64,000 nt of DNA from Pelomonas sp039929605 (GTDB lineage Bacteria > Pseudomonadota > Gammaproteobacteria > Burkholderiales > Burkholderiaceae_C), in the NCBI RefSeq assembly GCF_039929605.1, contig NZ_JBDSQX010000017.1:30153-94152 (forward strand), written 5' to 3'. The notes under the pieces were generated by a model that was not told the DNA's origin, made no database searches, and saw only the letters and a list, made by a program, of their open reading frames with translations. Within the stretch, counting starts at the first letter, position 1. Every line of letters starts with the position of its first letter. A program made the position numbers and the translations under genes. Positions 15,391-24,172 of the stretch are shown piece by piece.

Positions 15391-16368
15391 ATGCTGGTTT
15401 TCATCCTCCGCCGATTGGCTCAGGCCGTCGTTGTCATGCTCTCGGTCGCCTTCATTGCCTTCATGCTGTTCCAGTATGTCGGTGACCCGGTCACGAACCT
15501 GCTGGGTCAGGACGCGACGGAGGAGCAGCGCGTCACACTGCGCAAGGACCTCGGTCTGGATCAGCCCTTCCCGGTGCAATTTGCACGTTTCGCCGTCAAT
15601 GCGGCGCAGGGCGAGTTCGGCATCAGCCTGCGTCAGGGCCGCAAGGTGTCCAGCCTCATCGTCGAGCGCTTTCCGGCGACGCTGGAACTCGCTCTCGTCG
15701 CTGGCCTGATTGCGCTTGGCTTCGGCATCCCGCTTGGTGTCTATGCCGCCCTGCGGCGCGGCAAGGCGAGTGCGCAGTTGCTGATGACCGGCACGCTGTT
15801 CGGCGTCAGCCTGCCCAACTTCGTCATCGGCATCGTGCTGATCTGGGTGTTTGCGGTGGAGCTGAAGTGGCTGCCCAGCTTTGGCCGCGGCGAGGTGGTG
15901 GACATCGGTGGCTGGACCTCGGGCCTGCTGACGCGCGATGGCCTGCTGCATCTGATCTTGCCTGCCTTCACGCTGTCGGCCTTTCAGCTCACGCTGATCA
16001 TGCGGTTGGTGCGCGCCGAGATGCTTGAGGTGCTGCGCACCGACTACATCCGTTTCGCGCGCGCCCGTGGGTTGACCAACCGCAGCGTCTACTTCGGCCA
16101 TGCGTTGAAGAACACGCTGGTGCCGGTCATCACCATCACCGGCCTGCAACTCGGCTCGCTGATCGCCTTCGCCATCATCACCGAGCAGGTCTTCCAGTGG
16201 CCCGGCATGGGCCTGCTCTTCATCCAGGCCGTGCAGTTCGCTGACATCCCCGTCATGGCGGCCTACCTCTGCTTGATCTCGCTGATCTTCGTCGTCATCA
16301 ACCTCGGCGTGGATCTCCTCTATTTCGCCGTCGACCCGCGCCTGCGCGTCGAGGGCAAGGCGCACTGA
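15391..16368 (+). CDS. Peptide-type ABC transporter permease, DppB-like
   Basis: A 325-residue inner-membrane permease with six predicted membrane segments and the binding-protein-dependent transport domain. The N-terminus (FILRRLAQAVVVMLSVAFIAFMLF) and the EAA loop (RTDYIRFARARGLTNRSVYFGHALKNTLVPV) are typical of the dipeptide/nickel/oligopeptide DppB/OppB group. It is first in a four-gene operon (permease, permease, ATPase, ATPase) starting 114 bp after a terminator. No substrate-binding protein is in the operon, so the substrate cannot be named. Confidence 0.92.
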   Translation: MLVFILRRLAQAVVVMLSVAFIAFMLFQYVGDPVTNLLGQDATEEQRVTLRKDLGLDQPFPVQFARFAVNAAQGEFGISLRQGRKVSSLIVERFPATLELALVAGLIALGFGIPLGVYAALRRGKASAQLLMTGTLFGVSLPNFVIGIVLIWVFAVELKWLPSFGRGEVVDIGGWTSGLLTRDGLLHLILPAFTLSAFQLTLIMRLVRAEMLEVLRTDYIRFARARGLTNRSVYFGHALKNTLVPVITITGLQLGSLIAFAIITEQVFQWPGMGLLFIQAVQFADIPVMAAYLCLISLIFVVINLGVDLLYFAVDPRLRVEGKAH

Positions 16369-16377
16369 ACACACACG

Positions 16378-17322
16378 ATGGCAGTCGACGCCAATCCCAA
16401 TGCCACGCCGTCGGCCTCCGCGCTACGCGGCTTTTTCGACGGCGACGTCTGGCACTCTTTCCGCTCGTCACCCGTGGCGATGCTGGCGGCCGCCATCACG
16501 CTGATCTGCTTCATCTGCGCGCTGTTTGCCGAGGTTGTCGCGCCGCACAACCCGTTCGACCTGGCGACGCTGGAGCTGATGGACTCGCTGAAGGCCCCCG
16601 CCTGGATCAGCGGCGGCGAGACGAAGTACCTGCTCGGCACGGATGGCCAGGGCCGCGACATCCTGTCGGCGCTGATGTACGGCGCACGCATTTCGCTGCT
16701 CGTCGGCATCGCCTCGGTGCTGCTGTCCATCGTCATCGGCGTCAGCCTGGGGTTGCTGGCAGGCTTTCTAGGCGGGCGGACCGACGCCTTCGTCATGCGC
16801 ATCTGCGACGTGATGCTGTCCTTCCCGTCCATCCTGGTCGCGCTGATGATCAGCGGCGTGGGTCGCAGCCTGTTCCCCAATGCGCCCGACGCGCTGGCCT
16901 TCGTCGTGCTCGTGCTGGCCATCTCGCTGACGGGCTGGGTGCAGTACGCGCGCACCGTGCGCGGCTCGACGCTGGTGGAGCGCAACAAGGAGTACGTGCA
17001 GGCGGCCCGCGTCATCGGTGTCGGGTCTTTCCGCATCATGCGCCGCCACGTGCTGCCCAATGTGCTCGGGCCGGTGCTGGTGCTCGCCACCATCCAGATC
17101 GCCTCGGCCATCATCACGGAGGCGACGCTGTCCTTCCTCGGTGTCGGCGTGCCGGTCACCAGCCCGTCGCTGGGCACGCTGATCCGCAACGGCAATGACT
17201 ATCTGTTCTCGGGCGAATGGTGGATCACCGCCTGGCCCAGCCTGACGCTCGTGCTGATCACGCTCAGCGTGAACCTGCTGGGCGACTGGCTGCGCGACGC
17301 GCTCAACCCGAGGCTGCGTTGA
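16378..17322 (+). CDS. Peptide-type ABC transporter permease, DppC-like
   Basis: A 314-residue second permease of the transporter. It has the DppC-type N-terminal extension (FFDGDVWHSFRSSPVAMLAA), one leading helix, then five helices of the transport domain with an EAA loop (NKEYVQAARVIGVGSFRIMRRHVLPN). It begins nine bases after the first permease and its stop overlaps the start of the following ATPase (TGATG). Confidence 0.93.
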   Translation: MAVDANPNATPSASALRGFFDGDVWHSFRSSPVAMLAAAITLICFICALFAEVVAPHNPFDLATLELMDSLKAPAWISGGETKYLLGTDGQGRDILSALMYGARISLLVGIASVLLSIVIGVSLGLLAGFLGGRTDAFVMRICDVMLSFPSILVALMISGVGRSLFPNAPDALAFVVLVLAISLTGWVQYARTVRGSTLVERNKEYVQAARVIGVGSFRIMRRHVLPNVLGPVLVLATIQIASAIITEATLSFLGVGVPVTSPSLGTLIRNGNDYLFSGEWWITAWPSLTLVLITLSVNLLGDWLRDALNPRLR

Positions 17323-18308
17323 TGGCGATGACCGCTCCCTTGCTTGAAGTCAGCCACCTGCGCGTGGAGTTCCCGACCCGCCACGGCACGCTGCTGGCGC
17401 TGGACGACATCTCCTTCTCGATTGCGCCCGGCGAGATCCTCGGCGTCGTCGGCGAATCCGGCGCCGGCAAGTCGCTGACCGGCGCGGCCATCATCGGCCT
17501 GCTGGACCCGCCGGGCCGCATCGCTGCCGGTGAGATCAGATTGGCGGGCCGGCGCATCGACAACCTGCCCTACGAGCAGATGCGCCGCGTGCGTGGCCGC
17601 GAGATCGGGGCCGTCTTCCAGGACCCGCTGACCTCACTGAACCCGCTCTACACGGTCGGCCACCAACTCGTCGAGACCATCACGACCCACCTCGACCTGA
17701 CGGCGTCGCAGGCCCGCAAGCGCGCGGTCGAACTGCTCGCCTCCACCGGCATCCCGGCGCCCGAGGCGCGCATCGACCACTTCCCGCACCAGTTCTCCGG
17801 CGGCATGCGCCAGCGCGTCGTCATCGCGTTGGCGCTGGCGGCCGAGCCCAAGCTCATCGTTGCCGACGAGCCGACGACGGCGCTCGACGTGTCCATCCAG
17901 GCGCAGATCATTGCGCTGCTCAAAAAGGTCTGCAAAGACCAGGGCGCGGCCGTCATGCTGGTCACGCACGACATGGGCGTCATCGCGGAAACCTGCGACC
18001 GTGTCGCCGTCATGTACGCGGGCCGCATCGCCGAGATCGGGCCTGTCGCCGACGTCATCCACCGCCCGGCCCACCCCTACACCGTCGGCCTGATGGGCTC
18101 CATCCCCGCCATGGACGAGGACCGCGAGCGCCTGCTGCAGATCGATGGCTCCATGCCTCGGCTAACGGCTATCCCGCCGGGCTGCGCCTTCAACCCGCGC
18201 TGCAGCCGCGTCGTCGAACGCTGCCGCGCCGAGCGGCCCGATCTGGCCTCGGTCGGCGCGACGAGCGCCGCCTGCTGGCGCCCCGTGACCGTGGAGGTGG
18301 CGCGATGA
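17322..18308 (+). CDS. Peptide-type ABC transporter ATPase, DppD-like
   Basis: A 328-residue cytoplasmic ATPase. Walker A is GESGAGKS (44-51), the signature is FSGGMRQR, and Walker B is LIVADEPTTALD. The C-terminal oligopeptide-transporter extension with paired cysteines (CAFNPRCSRVVERC) is present. The start ATG at 17322 overlaps the preceding stop; an in-frame ATG 35 codons upstream is inside the permease gene and is not used. Confidence 0.94.
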   Translation: MAMTAPLLEVSHLRVEFPTRHGTLLALDDISFSIAPGEILGVVGESGAGKSLTGAAIIGLLDPPGRIAAGEIRLAGRRIDNLPYEQMRRVRGREIGAVFQDPLTSLNPLYTVGHQLVETITTHLDLTASQARKRAVELLASTGIPAPEARIDHFPHQFSGGMRQRVVIALALAAEPKLIVADEPTTALDVSIQAQIIALLKKVCKDQGAAVMLVTHDMGVIAETCDRVAVMYAGRIAEIGPVADVIHRPAHPYTVGLMGSIPAMDEDRERLLQIDGSMPRLTAIPPGCAFNPRCSRVVERCRAERPDLASVGATSAACWRPVTVEVAR

Positions 18309-19300
18309 GCCAGCCACTCGTCGAGGTACACGACCTCGCCAAGATCTTTGACGTGTCGCCGCCGTGGCTGAACCGCGTCGTTGAGCGCAAGCCCAAGGCC
18401 TTCGTGCATGCGGTCGACGGCGTCTCCTTCGCCATCGAGCGCGGCAAGACACTCGCGCTGGTCGGTGAAAGCGGCTGCGGCAAGAGCACGGTCGCGCGGC
18501 TGCTGGTCGGCCTTTACGGTGCGACACGCGGCTCGGTGAGCTTTGACGGCGAAGACATCGTCAAGACGCTGGCCGGCGCCGGCGCGGGCCCCCTGCGGCG
18601 ACGCATGCAGATGATCTTCCAGGACCCGTATGCGTCACTGAACCCGCGCTGGAAGGTGCTGTACATCGTCGCCGAGCCGCTGCGAGAGCATGGCCTCGTG
18701 AAGGGCGATGCCGAGGCCCGCCGACGTGTCGGCGAGCTGCTGAGCTCGGTCGGCCTGAACCCGGCCGACGCCGAGAAGTTCCCGCACCAGTTCTCCGGCG
18801 GCCAGCGCCAGCGGATCTCGATTGCGCGGGCGCTGGCGACGAATCCGGAGTTCCTCGTCTGCGACGAACCGACCTCGGCGCTGGATGTGTCTGTGCAGGC
18901 CCAGGTCCTCAACATCATGAAGGACCTGCAGCGCGAGAAGGGCCTGACCTATCTCTTCATCTCGCACAACTTGGCCGTCGTGCGCCATGTGGCGGACCAG
19001 GTCGGCGTCATGTACCTCGGCCGGCTTGTCGAGGTGGCGGGCAAGGCCGAGCTGTTCGCGCAGCCGAAGCATCCGTACACGCGCATGTTGCTGGATGCCA
19101 TTCCCGACATTCACATGACCGGACGCGCGCGCACGCCGGTGCAGGGCGAGGTGCCCAACCCACTCAACCCGCCCAGCGGCTGCAGCTTCCATCCGCGCTG
19201 CCCGCTGGCGAACGCGCGCTGCATGGCAGAGCGGCCGGCGTTGTTGGAGATCAGCGGTGTGCGCGTGGCCTGCCACGCGGTGGAAGAGCGCAGGGCTTAG
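18305..19300 (+). CDS. Peptide-type ABC transporter ATPase, DppF-like
   Basis: A 331-residue second ATPase that pairs with the DppD-like subunit. Walker A is GESGCGKS, the signature is FSGGQRQR, Walker B is FLVCDEPTSALD, and the C-terminal extension CSFHPRCPLANARC is present. It overlaps the previous gene by four bases. Its stop overlaps the stop of the convergent lptM gene by four bases. Confidence 0.94.
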   Translation: MSQPLVEVHDLAKIFDVSPPWLNRVVERKPKAFVHAVDGVSFAIERGKTLALVGESGCGKSTVARLLVGLYGATRGSVSFDGEDIVKTLAGAGAGPLRRRMQMIFQDPYASLNPRWKVLYIVAEPLREHGLVKGDAEARRRVGELLSSVGLNPADAEKFPHQFSGGQRQRISIARALATNPEFLVCDEPTSALDVSVQAQVLNIMKDLQREKGLTYLFISHNLAVVRHVADQVGVMYLGRLVEVAGKAELFAQPKHPYTRMLLDAIPDIHMTGRARTPVQGEVPNPLNPPSGCSFHPRCPLANARCMAERPALLEISGVRVACHAVEERRA

Positions 19301-19446
19301 CGCGCCGGTGCCGAGGACGGCGACGAGGCCGAGGCGGCTGATTTGGGCAGCGTCAACGGCCCCTTTTGTCCACAACCCGCAAGGGCGGTAAGGGTGATCA
19401 GCAGCGCTGCAAAGCGCCCACCTACACTGACGGCTGTCTTGTTCAT
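19297..19446 (-). CDS. lptM: Small lipoprotein LptM (LPS translocon maturation chaperone)
   Basis: A 49-residue lipoprotein. The lipobox LTALAGC gives Cys24 as the lipidated residue, followed at once by GQKGPLTLP, the hallmark of the LptM/YifL family; the rest is a Ser/Ala/Pro tail. LptM is known to assist disulfide maturation of the LptD-LptE LPS translocon at the outer membrane. It is divergent from cyaY with 11 bp between starts, and convergent with the ABC transporter ATPase. The position next to cyaY and mrcA agrees with related genomes as I recall them; the usual lysA neighbour is not present downstream. Confidence 0.9.
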   Translation of the reverse strand: MNKTAVSVGGRFAALLITLTALAGCGQKGPLTLPKSAASASSPSSAPAR

Positions 19447-19457
19447 CCGCCCAGTTT

Positions 19458-19790
19458 ATGTCCCTGTCCGACGCCGATTACCTCACCAAGGCCCACGCGC
19501 TGCTTGCCCATATCGAGGCGCAGATCGACGCCTGGCTGGACGAAGACGTGGTTGACATCGACACCCACAGAACGGGCGGCTTGCTGGAACTCAGCATGCC
19601 GGGCGGCAGCAAGATCGTGCTGAACACCCAGCCGCCGCTGCAGGAGCTCTGGCTGGCTGCGCGCTCGGGGGGCTTTCACTACAAGTGGGACGGCGCTCAG
19701 TGGGTGGACCGCGAGGGCCAGGAGTTCCTCGCGCGGCTGTCGCGCTGCGCGAGCGAGCAGGCCGGCCAAGCGCTGACGTTCAGCGCTTGA
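19458..19790 (+). CDS. cyaY: Iron donor protein CyaY (frataxin homologue)
   Basis: A 110-residue bacterial frataxin. It regulates or supplies iron in Fe-S cluster assembly with IscS. The acidic first helix (ALLAHIEAQIDAWLDEDVVDID) and the sheet residues WLAARSGGFHYKWDGAQWVD match the family. Only 11 bp separate its start from that of the divergent lptM, so the two promoters must overlap or lie inside each other's genes. It is convergent with mrcA, with six bases between stops. Confidence 0.93.
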   Translation: MSLSDADYLTKAHALLAHIEAQIDAWLDEDVVDIDTHRTGGLLELSMPGGSKIVLNTQPPLQELWLAARSGGFHYKWDGAQWVDREGQEFLARLSRCASEQAGQALTFSA

Positions 19791-19796
19791 TCCTCA

Positions 19797-22205
19797 TCAT
19801 CGTTTGAAGAGGTCGAGGATCGACTTCTTCTCGTCGTCGGTTGCGGCCGGTGGTGCATTCGGCTCATTGGCGAGTTCGCGCACGCCGCTGCCGGCCGTGT
19901 ACTCCTCGTAGAACCACTCGCCGTTCACGTTGACGACGCCTTCGGGCGGCGTCACTTCGTCGACCGGCTTGCCACGCAGCGCGAACTGCATGTACTCGAT
20001 CCAGACCGGCAGGCTCAGGCCCCCGCCCGTTTCGCGGTCGCCGAGCTTGCGCGGCTGGTCGTAGCCGATCCAGACGATGGCGACGACATCCTTCTGGTAG
20101 CCGGCGAACCAGGCGTCCATCGAGTCGTTGGTCGTACCGGTCTTGCCGTAGATGTCGGGGCGCTTGAGCGTGGCTTGTGCGCGCGCTGCCGTGCCGCTGC
20201 GCGCGACCTCCTGCAGCAGGCTGCTCATCAGGAAGGCGTTGCGCGGCTCGATGGCGCGAGCGTTGTCCGTCAGCGTGACGGGCAGCGCCTCGTAGAGCAG
20301 CCGACCCTTGTTGTCAGTGATGCGGCTGATGAGCTGCGGGTTGACGCGAAAGCCGCCATTGGCGAACACCGAATAACCCTGGGCCATCTGCATCGGCGTG
20401 ACGGAACCGGCGCCGAGCGCCATCGTCAGATAGGCCGGGTGCTTCTCGGCCTCGAAGCCGAAGCGCGTGATCCATTCCTGCGCGTAGCGCACGCCGATGG
20501 AGTTCAGCACGCGGATGGAGACCATGTTCTTGGATTTGGCCAGGGCCGTGTGCAGCGGCATCGGGCCTTCGAACTTGCCGTCGTAGTTTTTGGGCTCCCA
20601 GGGCTGGCTGCCGGTCGTGCCGGCGTCGAAGAACAACGGCGCGTCGTTGACGATCGTGGCGGGCGTGAAGCCCTTTTCCAGCGCGGCCGAGTAGATGAAG
20701 GGCTTGAAGCTGGAGCCCGGCTGGCGCCAGGCCTGAATGACGTGGTTGAACTTGTTCTTGGCGTAGTCGAAGCCGCCTACCAGGGCGCGCACCTGGCCGT
20801 TGTGCGGGTCCAGCGAGATGAAGGCGCCCTCCACCTCGGGCAACTGTGTGATGGTCCATTCGCCCCCGTCCTTCTGCTTCGCGCCCTTGACGACGCGGAT
20901 GACCGCGCCGCGGCGAATGCGCGTCTTGGGGTTGCCCTTGTCGGACAGGCCGGACGTGGCGGGCCTCAGGCCCTCGCCGACGATGGTGATGGCGTCACCA
21001 CTCTGCAGCACGGCCGTGACCTTCTTCGGATCGGCCTCCAGCACGACGGCTGCCAGCAATTCGTCGTTGGCGGGGTGGTCGGACAAAGCCTCGGCGATGC
21101 GCGAATCCAGCGCCTTGGCGTCGCCCGGCAGGTCGGCATAGGCCTCGGGGCCGCGGTAGACCTGGCGCTTCTCGTAGTCGAGGATACCTCGGCGCAGCGC
21201 GCGGTAGGCGGTGTTCTGCTCGTCGCTGTTCAGCGTCAGGTAGACGTTCAGGCCACGCGAATAGGCCTCGTCGCCGTACTGGCTGAAGATCAACTGGCGC
21301 GCCGCCTCGGCGACGAACTCCGCGTGCGTGGCCGACTCCTGTACTGGCCGGATGAGCAGCTTCTCGGCCTTGGCTTCATCGCGCTGCTCTTCGGTGATGT
21401 AGCCCGTCTCGTACATCCGTTCGATGATGTATTGCTGGCGGATGGTGGCGCGCTTGGGGTTGTTGATGGGGTTGTAGGCCGACGGCGCCTTGGGTAGGCC
21501 GGCCAGCATGGCGGCCTCGGCAATGCTCAGCTTGTCCAGGGTCTTGCCGAAGTACACCTCGCTGGCCGCAGCGAAGCCGTGCGCGCGGTGGCCCAGGAAG
21601 ATCTGGTTCATGTAGATCTCGAGGATCTTTTCCTTGGGCAGGGCCGCTTCAATCTTGAGCGCCAGCAGGATCTCGTAGATCTTGCGGGTGAAGGTCTTCT
21701 CGGTCGACAGATAGAAGTTGCGGGCCAGTTGCATCGTGATCGTCGACGCGCCCTGGCTGCGCGACTCGCCGACGTTGGCCAGGCCGGCGCGGATGACGCC
21801 GAGGTAGTCCACACCGCCGTGCTGGTAGAAGCGCGCGTCCTCGATGGCCAGTACGGCCTCCTGCATCAGCTTGGGGATCTGCTGGATCGGCAGATAGCTG
21901 CGCCGCTCCTCGCCGAACTCGCCCAACAGCACCCCGTCGCTGGACAGCACGCGCATCGGCAGCTTGGGGCGGTAGTCCGTCAAGCCGCCGATGTCAGGCA
22001 GGTTGGGGTAGGCCAGCGCGAGGCCCAGCCCCAGCAGCAAAGCCACCGCAGCAGCGCCGCCCGCCAGCAGGCCCAGGCCCCACAGGGCCAGATGACCCAG
22101 GCGGGCGCCGAGCGAGGCGGTCGCGCGGGAGGTGGGCGGGGAGCCGGCAGTTGCGGAGGCCGCAGCAGGGGCGCTGGGCGCAGCGGAGCGAGACTTGTCT
22201 TTCAT
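19797..22205 (-). CDS. mrcA: Penicillin-binding protein 1A
   Basis: An 802-residue bifunctional peptidoglycan synthase of the inner membrane. A disordered Ala/Ser/Pro tail is followed by a membrane helix (about residues 42-66), a GT51 glycosyltransferase domain with catalytic E122 (IEDARFYQHGGVD) and QGASTITMQLARN, an OB-like insert, and a transpeptidase with S498xxK (GSSFKPF), SKN (558-560) and KTGTT (688-692). The start at 22205 is preferred over an in-frame upstream codon because the TATAAT box at 22256-22251 would otherwise lie inside the gene. It is divergent from pilM, as in other proteobacteria. Confidence 0.96.
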   Translation of the reverse strand: MKDKSRSAAPSAPAAASATAGSPPTSRATASLGARLGHLALWGLGLLAGGAAAVALLLGLGLALAYPNLPDIGGLTDYRPKLPMRVLSSDGVLLGEFGEERRSYLPIQQIPKLMQEAVLAIEDARFYQHGGVDYLGVIRAGLANVGESRSQGASTITMQLARNFYLSTEKTFTRKIYEILLALKIEAALPKEKILEIYMNQIFLGHRAHGFAAASEVYFGKTLDKLSIAEAAMLAGLPKAPSAYNPINNPKRATIRQQYIIERMYETGYITEEQRDEAKAEKLLIRPVQESATHAEFVAEAARQLIFSQYGDEAYSRGLNVYLTLNSDEQNTAYRALRRGILDYEKRQVYRGPEAYADLPGDAKALDSRIAEALSDHPANDELLAAVVLEADPKKVTAVLQSGDAITIVGEGLRPATSGLSDKGNPKTRIRRGAVIRVVKGAKQKDGGEWTITQLPEVEGAFISLDPHNGQVRALVGGFDYAKNKFNHVIQAWRQPGSSFKPFIYSAALEKGFTPATIVNDAPLFFDAGTTGSQPWEPKNYDGKFEGPMPLHTALAKSKNMVSIRVLNSIGVRYAQEWITRFGFEAEKHPAYLTMALGAGSVTPMQMAQGYSVFANGGFRVNPQLISRITDNKGRLLYEALPVTLTDNARAIEPRNAFLMSSLLQEVARSGTAARAQATLKRPDIYGKTGTTNDSMDAWFAGYQKDVVAIVWIGYDQPRKLGDRETGGGLSLPVWIEYMQFALRGKPVDEVTPPEGVVNVNGEWFYEEYTAGSGVRELANEPNAPPAATDDEKKSILDLFKR

Positions 22206-22250
22206 GTGCCGGCAAAGCGCGCCCGCAGGCGTGTGGGGATGAGTCGGGCG

Positions 22251-22256
22251 ATTATA
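22251..22256 (-). promoter_or_regulatory. Perfect -10 box of the mrcA promoter
   Basis: On the minus strand the sequence is TATAAT, 45 bp upstream of the mrcA ATG. The -35 region 16-18 bp further up is weak (GCGAGC), so the promoter may need an activator or an extended contact. Confidence 0.5.
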
Positions 22257-22422
22257 GGAAGCAGCATCTGGGCGCTCGCGTATACCGACCGTGTCCACAA
22301 ACAACGTGTCAAACGACCGCTTTCCCTGTGTTTTTCAGGAGCTTGCAATCTTGTTGAATCGTGTATGTTTAGCAACGTGGCGTTACCAGCGCGAGCCGGA
22401 TTTCCGTTCGGAGTCAAAGGCT

Positions 22423-22451
22423 TTGCTGCTAGCATTGAAGTAACTTATTAA
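22423..22451 (+). promoter_or_regulatory. Predicted promoter of the pilMNOPQ operon
   Basis: TTGCTG (22423-22428), 17 bp and TATTAA (22446-22451) place a start near 22458, about 30 nt upstream of the pilM ATG. This AT-rich stretch stands out from the GC-rich flanks. Confidence 0.5.
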
Positions 22452-22488
22452 TAGTCGATACGTAACTGGCATATCGGGGACAAAGGGC

Positions 22489-23568
22489 ATGGGAATAATT
22501 GATGCACTTTTGGGGCGCACGCACCCTCCCATGATCGGTCTGGATATCAGCTCCTCCAGCGTCAAGCTGGTGGAGTTGAGCCAGACCAAGGGTGGCGAAT
22601 TTGTGCTGGAGCGTTTTGCGAGCGAGCCCTTCGAAAAAGGCTGGATCGCGGACGGCCAGATCGAGAAATTTGACGAAGTGGCTGATGCCGTGCGCCGTGT
22701 CGTTGCCCGCAGCGGCAGCAAGACCCGCGATGCCGCCCTGGCCATGCCCCAGTCCGCCGTCATCACCAAGAAGATCATGCTGCCGGCCGGCCTGCGCGAG
22801 GAAGAGCTCGAGCTGCAGGTCGAAGCCGAAGCCAATCAATACATTCCGTTCTCGCTCGACGAGGTCAGCCTGGATTTCTGCGTCATGGGCCCCAGCCCGA
22901 CGTCGGTCGGTGACGTCGAGGTGCTGATCGCCGCGTCCCGCAAGGATCGGGTCCAGGACAGGCAAGGTTTGGCCGAAGCCGCCGGCTTGCGGCCCGTCGT
23001 ACTGGACATCGAATCGCATGCGTCGCGCATGGCCATGGGTCGCCTCATCGCTGCGTTGCCAAACGCCGGCCGTGACGCACTTGTCGCCCTCTTCGAAATC
23101 GGCGCCGACACCACCAGCCTGAAGGTACTGCGCGACGACGAACTGCTCTACGACCGCGACCAGTCCTTCGGTGGCGCTCAACTGACGCAACTCATCTCGC
23201 GCCAGTACGGCTTCTCCTTCGAAGAGGCCGAGCAGAAGAAGTTGTCCAGCGATCTTCCTGAGGACTACGAGACCGGCGTGTTGACCCCCTTCGTCGACAG
23301 CCTGTCGCAGGAAATCGGCCGGGCGCTGCAGTACTTCTTTACCAGCACGCCGCACCACAAGGTCCATTACGTGATGCTCGCCGGTGGCACGGCGACACTG
23401 CCCGGGCTCAAGGAGCGCGTGACCGACCTGACCGGCTTCGCCTGCATGGTGGTGAATCCATTCGACAACATGGGCCTGGCCTCAACGGTGCGCGAATCCA
23501 AGCTGCAGCGTGAGGCGCCGTCCTATCTCACCGCCTGCGGCCTCGCGATGCGGAGGTTCTTCCAGTGA
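22489..23568 (+). CDS. pilM: Type IV pilus assembly protein PilM
   Basis: A 359-residue actin-like cytoplasmic ATP-binding protein. It binds the N-terminus of PilN and links the alignment complex to the PilB/PilC motor. The phosphate-1 motif IGLDISSSSVKLVEL is at about residues 13-27 and the adenosine motif VMLAGGTATLPGL is near the end. The length is typical. It is the first gene of pilMNOPQ, with AAGGG before the ATG. Confidence 0.96.
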   Translation: MGIIDALLGRTHPPMIGLDISSSSVKLVELSQTKGGEFVLERFASEPFEKGWIADGQIEKFDEVADAVRRVVARSGSKTRDAALAMPQSAVITKKIMLPAGLREEELELQVEAEANQYIPFSLDEVSLDFCVMGPSPTSVGDVEVLIAASRKDRVQDRQGLAEAAGLRPVVLDIESHASRMAMGRLIAALPNAGRDALVALFEIGADTTSLKVLRDDELLYDRDQSFGGAQLTQLISRQYGFSFEEAEQKKLSSDLPEDYETGVLTPFVDSLSQEIGRALQYFFTSTPHHKVHYVMLAGGTATLPGLKERVTDLTGFACMVVNPFDNMGLASTVRESKLQREAPSYLTACGLAMRRFFQ

Positions 23569-24167
23569 TCCTGATCAACCTGCTGCCTTACCGTGAGGAA
23601 AGGCGCAAGCGGCGCAAGGCCGCGTTCTTCGCGGGGATGGGCCTGGCTGCCGTTGTCGGCGCGGGCATCGTCGTGGCCGTCTATCTGCTGCTGCAGTTCC
23701 TGACGCAGGAGCAGCAGTCGCACAACCAGTACATCCAGAGCGAGATCACGCGCCTGGAAGCGCAGATCAAGGACATCGCCAACCTCAAGGCGGAGATCGA
23801 GTCGCTGAAGTCGCGCCAGCGCGCGGTGGAAGACCTGCAGACCGACCGCAACACGCCCGTGCAGTTGCTCAACGACCTGGCACGGCTGGCGCCTGAAGGG
23901 ATCTACCTCACCGCCATCCGCCAGGCCGACAAGGTCGTCACGGTCAGCGGTATCGCCCAGACCAATGAACGGGTCTCCGAGTTCCTGCGCAACGTGTCGC
24001 GCGGCTCGGAATGGCTGGAAAAGCCGGACCTCATCGAGGTGAAGCTGGCGAATGTGACGGCCAACACGCGCGACCAACGCCGGCTGCTGGACTTCTCCAT
24101 GAAGGTCTCGATCAAGGCGCCGCCGCGTGACCCTGCATCGGCCGCTTCCGCACCCAAGAAGGGCTGA
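23565..24167 (+). CDS. pilN: Type IV pilus alignment protein PilN
   Basis: A 200-residue bitopic inner-membrane protein that forms a heterodimer with PilO. The conserved cytoplasmic start ILINLLPYREERRK, which inserts into PilM, is intact. A membrane helix (GLAAVVGAGIVVAVYLLLQF), a coiled coil and a periplasmic ferredoxin-like domain follow. The GTG start overlaps the pilM stop (GTGA). The C-terminal tail is Pro/Ala-rich and lysine-ended. Confidence 0.96.
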   Translation: MILINLLPYREERRKRRKAAFFAGMGLAAVVGAGIVVAVYLLLQFLTQEQQSHNQYIQSEITRLEAQIKDIANLKAEIESLKSRQRAVEDLQTDRNTPVQLLNDLARLAPEGIYLTAIRQADKVVTVSGIAQTNERVSEFLRNVSRGSEWLEKPDLIEVKLANVTANTRDQRRLLDFSMKVSIKAPPRDPASAASAPKKG

Positions 24168-24172
24168 TCGAC

